In this document: piece by piece, positions 1 to 5,916 of the stretch
How the letters are laid out: each line of letters opens with the position of its first letter
How positions within the stretch are numbered: the stretch's first letter is position 1
NCBI GenBank assembly: GCA_964653025.1
Contig: CAZZBZ010000094.1
Coordinates: 1 to 8,068, forward strand
Source: JABWAM01 sp964653025
GTDB lineage: Bacteria > Verrucomicrobiota > Verrucomicrobiia > JABWAM01
DNA length: 8,068 nt
Reading direction: 5' to 3'
Position numbers and translations under genes: made by a program
The notes under the pieces: generated by a model
Databases searched by the model: none
Told to the model about the DNA's origin: nothing
The model's input: only the letters and a program-made list of their open reading frames with translations

Positions 1-19
1 GCCTGTTCATCTTGCTCCC

Positions 20-46
20 CTTTGCGATCTTTGCGACCTTTGCGCG
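20..46. repeat. Three tandem 9-bp units (CTTTGCGAY-like)
   Basis: Three adjacent 9-bp units are visible: CTTTGCGAT (20-28), CTTTGCGAC (29-37) and CTTTGCGCG (38-46). A related CTTTGCTC lies at 53-60. Read on the minus strand this is a run of CGCAAAG motifs. The stretch lies downstream of the LamG gene and shows no credible reading frame. From memory, CGCAAAG-type runs recur between genes in many environmental bacterial genomes; I could not check this. The rest of 1-201, apart from the second repeat at 107-124, shows nothing I can identify, and no terminator with a T-tract is visible after the LamG stop. Confidence 0.6.
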
Positions 47-106
47 AGAACTCTTTGCTCCCAGGCCTTCCCCCCTTCTCCCTCTCCGCTCGGCATCTCG
101 GACTGC

Positions 107-124
107 CCTCCGTGACCTCCGTGG
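107..124. repeat. Two tandem 9-bp units (CCTCCGTGR)
   Basis: CCTCCGTGA (107-115) is followed directly by CCTCCGTGG (116-124), then GAAAAT. On the minus strand it reads as CCACGGAGG TCACGGAGG. It lies about 60 bp from the CGCAAAG repeat and has the same 9-bp period, so the two could be parts of one composite intergenic element. That link is inference. Confidence 0.5.
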
Positions 125-201
125 GAAAATCCGAATCTGAGTGCTTAACCCATGCGACCCACTGAAAGTCGTGAGGAGCCTCCAATATGGATTCTGCCAT
201 T

Positions 202-969
202 CTAGCGCCCATGGGGTTTGGTGAAATCGGTGAGGACACCGCCCTGGACCAGCAACTCATCCATCTCGAATGAGGCCCCGGGACCGGTGAACGGGTTGCC
301 GCCCACCGTCAGGATGCCCTTGCCCACCGGGGGCGGCTCGGGCGCCGCCTTCTCCTCCACCTTCTCGCCGTCGCGAAAGAAGCTCACCGTGCTGCCGGTG
401 GTCGCGGGAGCAACGACGAGGGCCACGTGGTGCCAGTCGCCATCGAGAAGGTCCTTTCCCCCGCTAAATCGGGTCTTGCCATAAACCAGGAAGTAGCGGT
501 GGATGCCCGGGAACTTTTCCACCAGGAACAGGATCTCGAAGCGTGGGTTCTGGGTGCTCATGAGGACGAGGACCGCGCCGGGGGACTCTTCGGGTCCCGC
601 GCGAAACCAGAAACTCACGGTGAGGCCGGCGGAGGGATCGAGGCCTTCGATCGCGTGGGCCGTCGCCTTCGGGCCCGCGAACCCCATCGTCTTCCCCTCG
701 ATGCGAAGGGCCTTGCCCTTGCCGCCGTCGAGGGACGGGGGCTGCGGCGCCCACGCGGGCGAGGCGTCGGCGACGCCCCCCTTCTGCGAGGTGAAGGCGA
801 GGGGCAGCCCGTTGGGGGCGGCATTCGCCGCGCGGTCGCCCTTCCCTTCGTCGAAGTGGAAGAGAGCGAGGGTTGAGGCGTCGGGTTGGTTAACACCGTT
901 CCATTGGAAAGCGTGGGTGGTGGAGGCGAACGCGAGAAACGCGGCGACGAGAAGGAATCGTTTTTTCAT
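202..969 (-). CDS. Secreted LamG-like (concanavalin A-like jelly-roll) protein
   Basis: This is a 255-residue protein starting at ATG 969-967. An in-frame ATG 51 nt further upstream is rejected because it would lie inside the preceding gene and would bury the signal peptide. Residues 1-20 (MKKRFLLVAAFLAFASTTHA) form a classic Sec signal peptide with an Ala-X-Ala-like cleavage site before Phe21. The mature part resembles the Laminin_G_3 / concanavalin A-like lectin fold: FHFDEGKGD near 37-45, GLTVSFWFRA at 115-124, DGDWHHVALVV at 177-187, then FFRDGEKVEE, and the closing FEMDELLVQGG around 234-244. Such domains usually bind glycans or act as surface modules; no catalytic residues can be assigned. 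The gene starts 4 nt after the stop of the prepilin-like gene, and AGGA at 978-981 (minus strand) overlaps that gene's end, so the two are probably co-transcribed and translationally coupled. The natural ligand is unknown. Confidence 0.85.
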   Translation of the reverse strand: MKKRFLLVAAFLAFASTTHAFQWNGVNQPDASTLALFHFDEGKGDRAANAAPNGLPLAFTSQKGGVADASPAWAPQPPSLDGGKGKALRIEGKTMGFAGPKATAHAIEGLDPSAGLTVSFWFRAGPEESPGAVLVLMSTQNPRFEILFLVEKFPGIHRYFLVYGKTRFSGGKDLLDGDWHHVALVVAPATTGSTVSFFRDGEKVEEKAAPEPPPVGKGILTVGGNPFTGPGASFEMDELLVQGGVLTDFTKPHGR

Positions 970-973
970 GGGA

Positions 974-1864
974 TCATTCCTGAAGCGAAGGCTTGAGTCC
1001 GCAGCCGTAGTTGTTGCCAAGGGCGTCGTTGGGTTGGGTGAAGAATTTTACATGGCCGTCCACGAACAGGACCGACCATCCGCCACGGTGACCGACACTG
1101 GTACCCCCGATGTTCGCGGAAAAGAAACCCGCATCCCAGATCATCGCGCAGCGGGCCGAGGGTGTGGTCGCGGACGGATAAATGGCCCCGCTACCGTCCA
1201 CGGAGCTGTTGCCAACATCGGACGGGGACATTCTCCCAAGGAAACGTCCTGGTTTCGATCCGGGCATGTAAAACGCGTGCAAATATCCGAGATGAGCCGC
1301 GTTCCAAATCCCTCCGCCAAAGCCGATGTTCGCCCCCCCACTGCCAGCGTCGAATTCCCCCGCATCCAAACGGCGACGAAAGGACGGGCAGATGTAGTTG
1401 GGATCCGCCCCGTTGTACCGAAGGTTGCTTTGGACAGACGGGGGTGAAGCGGGAAAGTAGCGTGCGTAGGCGTTGTTGGTAAGGCCCCAGAGGTAGCGCC
1501 ACTGGGAACTTGGGTTCGCCGTGTTGTTGGGAAAGAACCCCTCGTTATCCTGCAGGTACATGGCCACGGCGGTCCCGTGCTGCCTAAGGTTGTTCATGCA
1601 CTGGATGCGGATGGCGGACTCGCGCGCGGACTTGAGCGACGGGAGAAGCAGCGCCGCAAGGATCGCGATGATCGCGACGACGACCAAAAGCTCAATTAAG
1701 GTGAAGGAGAGGGAAGCGGGAAGCGGGAAGAGGGAAGCTGGGCGAGACCGGAAACGTGAGACATGGGATGCGGGGATGCCGACGCACGGAGCGGGGACGG
1801 CCACGGGGACGGCGGTGCGGGAGAAGGTCCCGGGCGCAAGGGGCGCGCGGCGCGGCATACCCAT
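974..1864 (-). CDS. Prepilin-like protein, type IV methylation motif and H-X9-DG domain
   Basis: With ATG 1864-1862 as start the protein has 296 residues; ATG 1858-1856 is equally possible, and neither has a clear Shine-Dalgarno. The type IV pilin/pseudopilin processing motif is unmistakable: SFTLIELLVVVAIIAILAAL around residues 53-72, with the mature N-terminal Phe54 and the conserved Glu at +5, followed by a hydrophobic helix. Position -1 is Ser rather than the usual Gly. The body has the 'prepilin-type processing-associated H-X9-DG' signature: His259, nine residues, then Asp269-Gly270 (VGHRGGWSVLFVDGHV). Such proteins occur in large numbers in planctomycetes, verrucomicrobia and lentisphaerae; their exact role is poorly known, but a prepilin peptidase should cleave them for a pseudopilus-like assembly. 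The apparent leader of 53 residues is much longer than usual and is rich in Pro, Arg and Ser. A 7-bp tandem repeat lies directly before the motif. The LamG gene follows after 4 nt. Confidence 0.85.
   Translation of the reverse strand: MGMPRRAPLAPGTFSRTAVPVAVPAPCVGIPASHVSRFRSRPASLFPLPASLSFTLIELLVVVAIIAILAALLLPSLKSARESAIRIQCMNNLRQHGTAVAMYLQDNEGFFPNNTANPSSQWRYLWGLTNNAYARYFPASPPSVQSNLRYNGADPNYICPSFRRRLDAGEFDAGSGGANIGFGGGIWNAAHLGYLHAFYMPGSKPGRFLGRMSPSDVGNSSVDGSGAIYPSATTPSARCAMIWDAGFFSANIGGTSVGHRGGWSVLFVDGHVKFFTQPNDALGNNYGCGLKPSLQE
1711..1738 (-). repeat. Four tandem 7-bp units in the prepilin leader
   Basis: On the plus strand the units are GGGAAGC (1711-1717), GGGAAGC (1718-1724), GGGAAGA (1725-1731) and GGGAAGC (1732-1738). 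They encode the Ala-Ser-Leu-Phe-Pro-Leu-Pro-Ala-Ser part of the leader, just before the pilin processing motif. Seven is not a multiple of three, so gaining or losing a unit changes the reading frame between leader and pilin body. ATG at 1764-1762 is currently out of frame and ends at a TAA within the motif; one additional unit would join it to the pilin with a 22-residue leader. No Shine-Dalgarno is seen before that ATG. Confidence 0.7.
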
Positions 1865-1997
1865 GTGTCTAGGGGCTGAGAGCGGCCAAGTCAACGGTTC
1901 GCGTGAAGGGAAAGGGGGCGTCACCCCATCGTTACAAATATCACCTTGTTATTGGCGGGAAAATTGCTAGGGATTGTCGGCGAGAATGAGGTTCGCC
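1865..1997. promoter_or_regulatory. Divergent intergenic region with AT-rich core
   Basis: This 133-bp gap separates the minus-strand prepilin/LamG pair from the plus-strand PEP-CTERM gene and should therefore hold both promoters. Positions about 1929-1974 are clearly richer in A and T than the flanks (for example TTACAAATATCA and GGGAAAATTGCTAG). TTGTTA at 1946-1951 could serve as a -35 box, but no convincing -10 hexamer stands at the right distance, so no promoter boxes are assigned. Confidence 0.35.
1987..1991 (+). promoter_or_regulatory. Ribosome-binding site TGAGG deciding the PEP-CTERM start
   Basis: TGAGG ends 6 nt before ATG 1998 and favours that start over two upstream in-frame candidates, TTG 1974 and ATG 1986. 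AGGGA at 1969-1973 lies 12 nt before ATG 1986, so that start remains possible. Confidence 0.45.
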
Positions 1998-2849
1998 ATG
2001 CCAACGGTCTTTTTCCCATCCCCCCGAGCACAGTTCGTACGGAGGAGCGCTTTTCTCGCGCTCCTCGTGGTGGCCGCCTCAGTCCACGCCGCCTACAACG
2101 GCGACTTCACCTCCGCTGCGGTAACGAACGATTTTCGCTATGCCCTGATCGGAACGTTTGGATCCGTAACGGGCGCCAACAACGCCGCCTACTGGACGAA
2201 CAACGCCCTGCGCCTTGAGGGACGCTATGGCCAGTGGGCGTCGCGATCCCTCGCGGTGAGCGGGAGCGGTGCCTCGACCGACGGGCGCTACTCCAACGAC
2301 GTGTCGGCCACGTTCGCCTTCACCTACACCACGAACAGTTCCTCCACGAACGTGGTTGTGGGCTTCGGGCTCGACACGTTCACGAACGCGGGGGTGAACA
2401 CCTACCCGACCTATCGCCTGGTGATCGCCACCAACGCGCTCGTGCTTCAGAAGCAGGCGGGCTTCAGCACCGCCACGAATTACACGGCCACCGGCCTCCC
2501 GCTACTCGGGTCCACGAACGTCTACCGCGTGACCTTTGGCGCGTTCAACCTCGGCACGAACGCCTACGGGAAGATCGTGGACCTGACCGCGAGCCTCTAC
2601 GAGAACGGGAGCCTCGTGGCCGAGCTCAACTACACAGACACTCCCACCTCCAGCGCGAACCAGAACCTGGGGACCAGCCTGGCGGGCGGTTACATTGGCA
2701 TCGCCGCCGGCCAGGGACCGCAGAATACCGGCACCTTTTACGGGATCAACCTGACCGGTCTGGTCGTGGCGATTCCCGAGCCATCCGCGTTCTTGCTCCT
2801 CGTCGCGGGGTTGGGCGGCTTCGTGGCCCTGCGCCACGCCCGCCGCTGA
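1998..2849 (+). CDS. PEP-CTERM sorting domain surface protein
   Basis: This 283-residue protein starts at ATG 1998. A signal peptide covers about residues 1-31: a basic segment ending in RR, the hydrophobic AFLALLVVAAS, and VHA before the predicted cut. The last 25 residues form a PEP-CTERM tail: IPEPSAFLLLVAGLGGFVAL (259-278), a hydrophobic helix, then basic RHARR. In known systems an exosortase recognises this tail and processes the protein for the cell surface or exopolysaccharide matrix. The middle region is rich in Thr, Asn, Ser, Gly and Tyr with alternating hydrophobic residues, consistent with an all-beta extracellular fold, but I recognise no named domain. It contains nine Thr-Asn dipeptides, seven of them encoded by ACGAAC, so the same 6-mer recurs through the gene. 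There are no cysteines. It is divergent from the prepilin/LamG pair and may share its control region. No exosortase gene is in the window. Confidence 0.85.
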   Translation: MPTVFFPSPRAQFVRRSAFLALLVVAASVHAAYNGDFTSAAVTNDFRYALIGTFGSVTGANNAAYWTNNALRLEGRYGQWASRSLAVSGSGASTDGRYSNDVSATFAFTYTTNSSSTNVVVGFGLDTFTNAGVNTYPTYRLVIATNALVLQKQAGFSTATNYTATGLPLLGSTNVYRVTFGAFNLGTNAYGKIVDLTASLYENGSLVAELNYTDTPTSSANQNLGTSLAGGYIGIAAGQGPQNTGTFYGINLTGLVVAIPEPSAFLLLVAGLGGFVALRHARR

Positions 2850-2866
2850 CAAGGCGTGCTGCTGCA

Positions 2867-2887
2867 GGCGGGGCCGCTGCCCCCGTC
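2867..2887 (+). terminator. GC-rich hairpin 17 nt after the PEP-CTERM stop
   Basis: GGCGGGG (2867-2873) can pair with CCCCGTC (2881-2887) across a 7-nt loop, a 7-bp stem with one G-U pair. The position suits a terminator for the PEP-CTERM gene, but no T-tract follows, so intrinsic termination is doubtful. Confidence 0.25.
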
Positions 2888-2986
2888 CCAACTCCCTGTT
2901 ACGGTCAACGACCGCGTCCACCCCCAGGTAAAGTCCGAGGGCGGTGAGTTGGTTGATGGGGAAGCGCGACGGATTTATTCGCATTT

Positions 2987-3043
2987 CCCGCCGTGGGGAC
3001 ACGGCGGGCGACCGCCCGTAGCCCGCGCTGTCCCCAGCACGGG
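2987..3043. repeat. REPIN-like paired-hairpin element (GTAG/GTCG heads)
   Basis: Hairpin 1 is a perfect 9-bp stem, CCCGCCGTG (2987-2995) with CACGGCGGG (3000-3008), and a GGGA loop. Hairpin 2 is CCCGCGCTG (3022-3030) with CAGCACGGG (3035-3043), one mismatch, and a TCCC loop. The loops are complementary, and the two hairpins form a larger imperfect inverted repeat. Hairpin 2 is preceded by GTAG (3018-3021), the tetranucleotide typical of REP sequences mobilised by RAYT (TnpA_REP) transposases. Hairpin 1 carries GTCG in the mirrored position (minus strand, 3012-3009). CGGGCGACCGCCCG at 3005-3018 is a further palindrome at the centre. The arrangement is that of a REP doublet (REPIN). No RAYT gene is in the window. 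The element's last bases run into the apparent ribosome-binding site of the next gene. Confidence 0.7.
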
Positions 3044-3048
3044 AGGGG
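3041..3048 (+). promoter_or_regulatory. Putative Shine-Dalgarno GGGAGGGG abutting the REPIN
   Basis: This purine run ends 10 nt before ATG 3059. Its first three G residues are also the end of hairpin 2 of the REPIN-like element, so folding of that hairpin could occlude part of the site. If the hydrolase really starts at ATG 3152, this run is not a ribosome-binding site. Confidence 0.4.
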
Positions 3049-3058
3049 AAAGTTGCCC

Positions 3059-4471
3059 ATGATGCCAATAAATTTGTCGTGCACCCTTCATGGCGCAGGG
3101 ATGGAAGATGTCTTGCGGGACGGGAAAAAACGCCCCAGCTTTCCAGCAGACATGACCCCTTGCCTCTCCGCATTCGCCCCCCGCCTGATGTCCTGGGCGG
3201 GGCACTCCCACGTCGTCCGCTCGGGCAAGGTTTCCGTGACGATCGAGGGTGCCGTGGCCATCACCCGGAAGCTCGGGCTGAACTACTTCGGCTTCGGCTC
3301 GCCGTGGGATGAGGAAGATCGCCGCGTCTGTGCCGAGATCGAGGCGTCCTCCGAAAGTGTGCAACGCTACTTCGAGGGCGCGTGGAAGGGGCGCGATCTG
3401 CTCCGCGCCCATCGTTTTGCGGAGTGGCGACGCCGGTTCTCGGATGCGTCGTTTCTCTTCGGGGTGGACAACGAGAGCCCCAAGGGTCGCTATGGCCACC
3501 TCTGGTGGATCGGCTGGCACCCGGACTTCCCCTTCTTCCACGACTACGACCAGCCGAACGAATGGTGGATGCACCACGGACGCCAGGGCTCACCACCGCC
3601 CTACGCGCGGCGTGAGATGGCGGACATCCTCGACCTCCAGCGCGCGCACGGCGCCCTCGCCGTGATGGCTCACCCCACGAGCTGGTGGTGGGACGCGAAA
3701 GGCGGGTTCGTCACGAATCTCGCCTCCGAGCTTCCCCTGCTCCTCGCGACCGGGCACGCCCCCGACGCGATGGTCGTCATGGGGTATGACGCCGACCATG
3801 CCGGTTACCAGGGATTCTGGCACCACCTCATCGGCAAGGGCTTTTACCTTCCCGGCGTGGCCGAGTTGGACTGGTCGCTCGACGATCCCTCCTCCCTCGC
3901 GCACATCCCGCTCGTGAATCTCGTTCGTCTCGACGAAGGCGAGGCGTGGACCGAAACCCTCCTCAAGGAGAAGGTTCGCCGCGGCGCGGTCGTGATGACC
4001 TCTGGACCCAGGCTCTGGGCCCAGTTGGCAGGGAAAGATCCAGGCTCCGAGGTCCCCGCGGCAGAGGCGGACGCGATGATGCTTTCGTTTTCGGAGGGGG
4101 GCGTGCCGGTCCGACGCGTGGAGCTGCTCCGCAACGGGGCGGTGGTTCGGACGGTGGAGCACGGGGGGGGCTTCGGCAGCTTCACCCTTCCGCTGGGCGA
4201 CGCGCGCGACGGGTGGTGGATCGTCAAGGCTTTCGGCGCGGATCCCGTACGGCAGGTCGCGATCTCCAATCCCTTTTTCGTCGGCGCCCGGAAACGTCCC
4301 GCCCCGCGCCCGCCCTTCCTGATGCCGCACCCCTACCCGTCCGCATGGCGGGATCTGACGGACTACCTCGCGCTCGGCCATTTCCACCGCGACTTCAAGG
4401 GCCTGCGACCGGGGGAGCTTCCCCCGGAAGCCTTCCGTCTTGACGATTTCCTGCAAGCCGTAGGCCGCTGA
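3059..4471 (+). CDS. PHP-like metal-dependent hydrolase (CehA/McbA type)
   Basis: The reading frame from ATG 3059 gives 470 residues. The resemblance is to CehA/McbA proteins, a PHP-fold group of metal-dependent hydrolases named after carbaryl hydrolase and McbA, with mostly unknown substrates. Motifs in order are GHSH (48-51, a variant of the usual D-x-H-x-H), Glu139 and His147 in NESPKGRYGHLWW, AVMAHP with His205, and AELDWS (268-273), which may replace the usual terminal Asp/His motif. The C-terminal part has RRGAVVMTSGPRLWAQLAGK (about 310-330), typical of the family, followed by a beta-rich segment. No signal peptide is evident. Tryptophans are unusually frequent around the active-site region (149, 150, 153, 169, 170, 209-211). 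The start is uncertain: codons 3059-3151 have 18 of 31 G/C third positions, against 28 of 31 in the next 31 codons, so ATG 3152 (439 residues) is a serious alternative. The gene leads a three-gene cluster, with the oxidoreductase 50 nt downstream. Confidence 0.75.
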   Translation: MMPINLSCTLHGAGMEDVLRDGKKRPSFPADMTPCLSAFAPRLMSWAGHSHVVRSGKVSVTIEGAVAITRKLGLNYFGFGSPWDEEDRRVCAEIEASSESVQRYFEGAWKGRDLLRAHRFAEWRRRFSDASFLFGVDNESPKGRYGHLWWIGWHPDFPFFHDYDQPNEWWMHHGRQGSPPPYARREMADILDLQRAHGALAVMAHPTSWWWDAKGGFVTNLASELPLLLATGHAPDAMVVMGYDADHAGYQGFWHHLIGKGFYLPGVAELDWSLDDPSSLAHIPLVNLVRLDEGEAWTETLLKEKVRRGAVVMTSGPRLWAQLAGKDPGSEVPAAEADAMMLSFSEGGVPVRRVELLRNGAVVRTVEHGGGFGSFTLPLGDARDGWWIVKAFGADPVRQVAISNPFFVGARKRPAPRPPFLMPHPYPSAWRDLTDYLALGHFHRDFKGLRPGELPPEAFRLDDFLQAVGR

Positions 4472-4521
4472 GCGGGAAAATACACGGCGCGACCAAAACC
4501 CGTCCCGAACACCCTCCCTCC

Positions 4522-5874
4522 ATGTCCTCCTCCCCCGCCACAATCCAGGAACCGGCGCGCAACCTGCCGGTGATCCACGAGTGCGATGTTTGTGTGGTCG
4601 GGGGCAGTTGCACCGGGCTCTTCGCCGCCGTGCGCGCGGCGCGACTCGGGGCGCGCGTGGCCCTGATCGAGCAGCAGAACTGCCTCGGTGGCGTGGCCAC
4701 CCTCTCGATGGTGAATGTCTGGCACAGCCTGCTCGACGCGGAATACCGTCGCCCCATCATCGCGGGGCTTACCCAGGAGGTTGTGGATCGGCTTGGACGA
4801 CGCAATGCCCTGCGCCGTGTTGAAGAGAGCCCGAGCATCGGGTTCATCTTCAACTCCGAAGAGCTCAAGGTGGAACTGGACCTCCTTGCCGCGGAGGCGC
4901 GGGTGCGCGTCTTCCTCCACACGCTCTTCGCCGCCCCTTATGTGAAGGACGGACGGCTCGAGGGAATCCTCGTGGAAAACAAGTCGGGCCGCGGCGCCAT
5001 CCGTGCCGCCGCCTTTGTGGATGCCACGGGCGATGGCGACCTCGCGGCGAGACTCGGCCTCCCGACGCGACGCGCCGAGCATCCCCAACCTTCCACCACC
5101 TGCGCCCGCTTCGCCGGGTGGGAAACCCTCGGGGGCATCGACGTGGGGGCGGTCGTGCGCGCCCACGCCGCGGAATACGGGCTGCCGGAGGGGTTTGTCT
5201 GGGGGTGCTCCGTTCCGGGGAGCGAGATCTACATGCTGGCCGGCACGCGGGTCGCCGGGGCCGACCCGACCGACGCTGACGCCCTCACCGCGGCGGAAAT
5301 CGAGGGACGCCGCCAGGTGCGCGCGATCATGGACATCCTGAAGAAGGTCGTGCCCGCCAGCCGCCTTTCGCTTCAGGCGCTTCCCTCGCGGATCGGGCTT
5401 CGAGAATCGCGGCATGTCGTGAGTCGCCACTGCCTCACGGGAGAGGAACTCCTCTCTGGCCGCCGTTTCGAGAACGCCATCGCGAATGGCAGCTACCGCG
5501 TGGACATCCACCATCCCGACAAGCCGGGCATCACCTTCCGCTACCTTGACGGTCGCGAAGATTATCTCCGTCCCGGTTTTCCTTCGGAGTCAGGACGTTG
5601 GCGCGAACCTTCCCAATCGAACCCCACCTTTTACCAGATCCCGTACGACTGCCTGATCCCCGGAGGTCTCCCCAACCTGCTGGTGGCGGGGCGCATGATC
5701 GACGCCGACCCCGTGGCCCACGGGGCGCTCCGGGTGATGGTAAACATGAACCAGACAGGGGAGGCTGCCGGTGTGGCCGCGTGGCTTGCGTTGCATTCCG
5801 GCGTTTCCGTCGAGGGGATCGATGTCCATCGCCTCCGCCATCTCCTCGCCAAAGGAGGCTCGATCGTGATCTGA
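4522..5874 (+). CDS. FAD-dependent oxidoreductase (FAD_oxidored family)
   Basis: This 450-residue protein has the full set of FAD_oxidored (PF12831-like) landmarks. The N-terminal Rossmann motif is CDVCVVGGSCTGLFAAVRAA (21-40), with Glu50 at the end of the second strand for the FAD ribose and NCLGGVATLS (53-62) after it. Further on are DATGDGDLAARLG (167-179), SRIGLRESRHV (289-299), YQIPYDCLIP (371-380) and the C-terminal flavin-binding LLVAGRMIDADPVAHGALRV (386-405) with GEAAG (413-417). No signal peptide or membrane segment is seen, so the enzyme is probably cytoplasmic. It should oxidise or reduce a small molecule with FAD, but the substrate cannot be read from sequence. The glycine-rich loop contains Cys30 where most relatives have a small residue. 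The start at ATG 4522 fits the usual short N-terminal extension, although no Shine-Dalgarno precedes it. It sits 50 nt after the hydrolase gene and 42 nt before the nucleoside hydrolase gene, which suggests one operon. Confidence 0.9.
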   Translation: MSSSPATIQEPARNLPVIHECDVCVVGGSCTGLFAAVRAARLGARVALIEQQNCLGGVATLSMVNVWHSLLDAEYRRPIIAGLTQEVVDRLGRRNALRRVEESPSIGFIFNSEELKVELDLLAAEARVRVFLHTLFAAPYVKDGRLEGILVENKSGRGAIRAAAFVDATGDGDLAARLGLPTRRAEHPQPSTTCARFAGWETLGGIDVGAVVRAHAAEYGLPEGFVWGCSVPGSEIYMLAGTRVAGADPTDADALTAAEIEGRRQVRAIMDILKKVVPASRLSLQALPSRIGLRESRHVVSRHCLTGEELLSGRRFENAIANGSYRVDIHHPDKPGITFRYLDGREDYLRPGFPSESGRWREPSQSNPTFYQIPYDCLIPGGLPNLLVAGRMIDADPVAHGALRVMVNMNQTGEAAGVAAWLALHSGVSVEGIDVHRLRHLLAKGGSIVI

Positions 5875-5916
5875 GACACGATTTGATTGAGCATGTTTCA
5901 TGTGAAGAAAGTGTCC

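Noticed and set aside
503..1447. Long plus-strand open frame antisense to the LamG and prepilin genes
   Set aside because: It spans two well-supported minus-strand genes and their junction, shows no recognisable motif, and its composition fits a frame shadow in GC-rich DNA.
1711..1738. Reading the repeated units as a CRISPR array
   Set aside because: The units are 7 bp, directly adjacent and without spacers, and lie inside a coding leader.
2953..2979. Possible promoter: TTGATG (-35) and TTTATT (-10) before the hydrolase cluster
   Set aside because: Each hexamer matches the consensus at only 4 of 6 positions and the spacer is 15 nt, so the boxes are not better than chance. Location alone makes a promoter in 2890-2990 plausible.
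2502..3173. Minus-strand open frame across the end of the PEP-CTERM gene and the following intergenic region
   Set aside because: It reads through the REPIN-like element and antisense to the PEP-CTERM gene; no motif or ribosome-binding site supports it.
3590..5514. Long minus-strand open frames opposite the hydrolase and oxidoreductase genes
   Set aside because: They lie opposite strongly supported coding sequence, overlap each other, and have low-complexity Arg/Gly/Asp/His-rich translations with no domain signatures.
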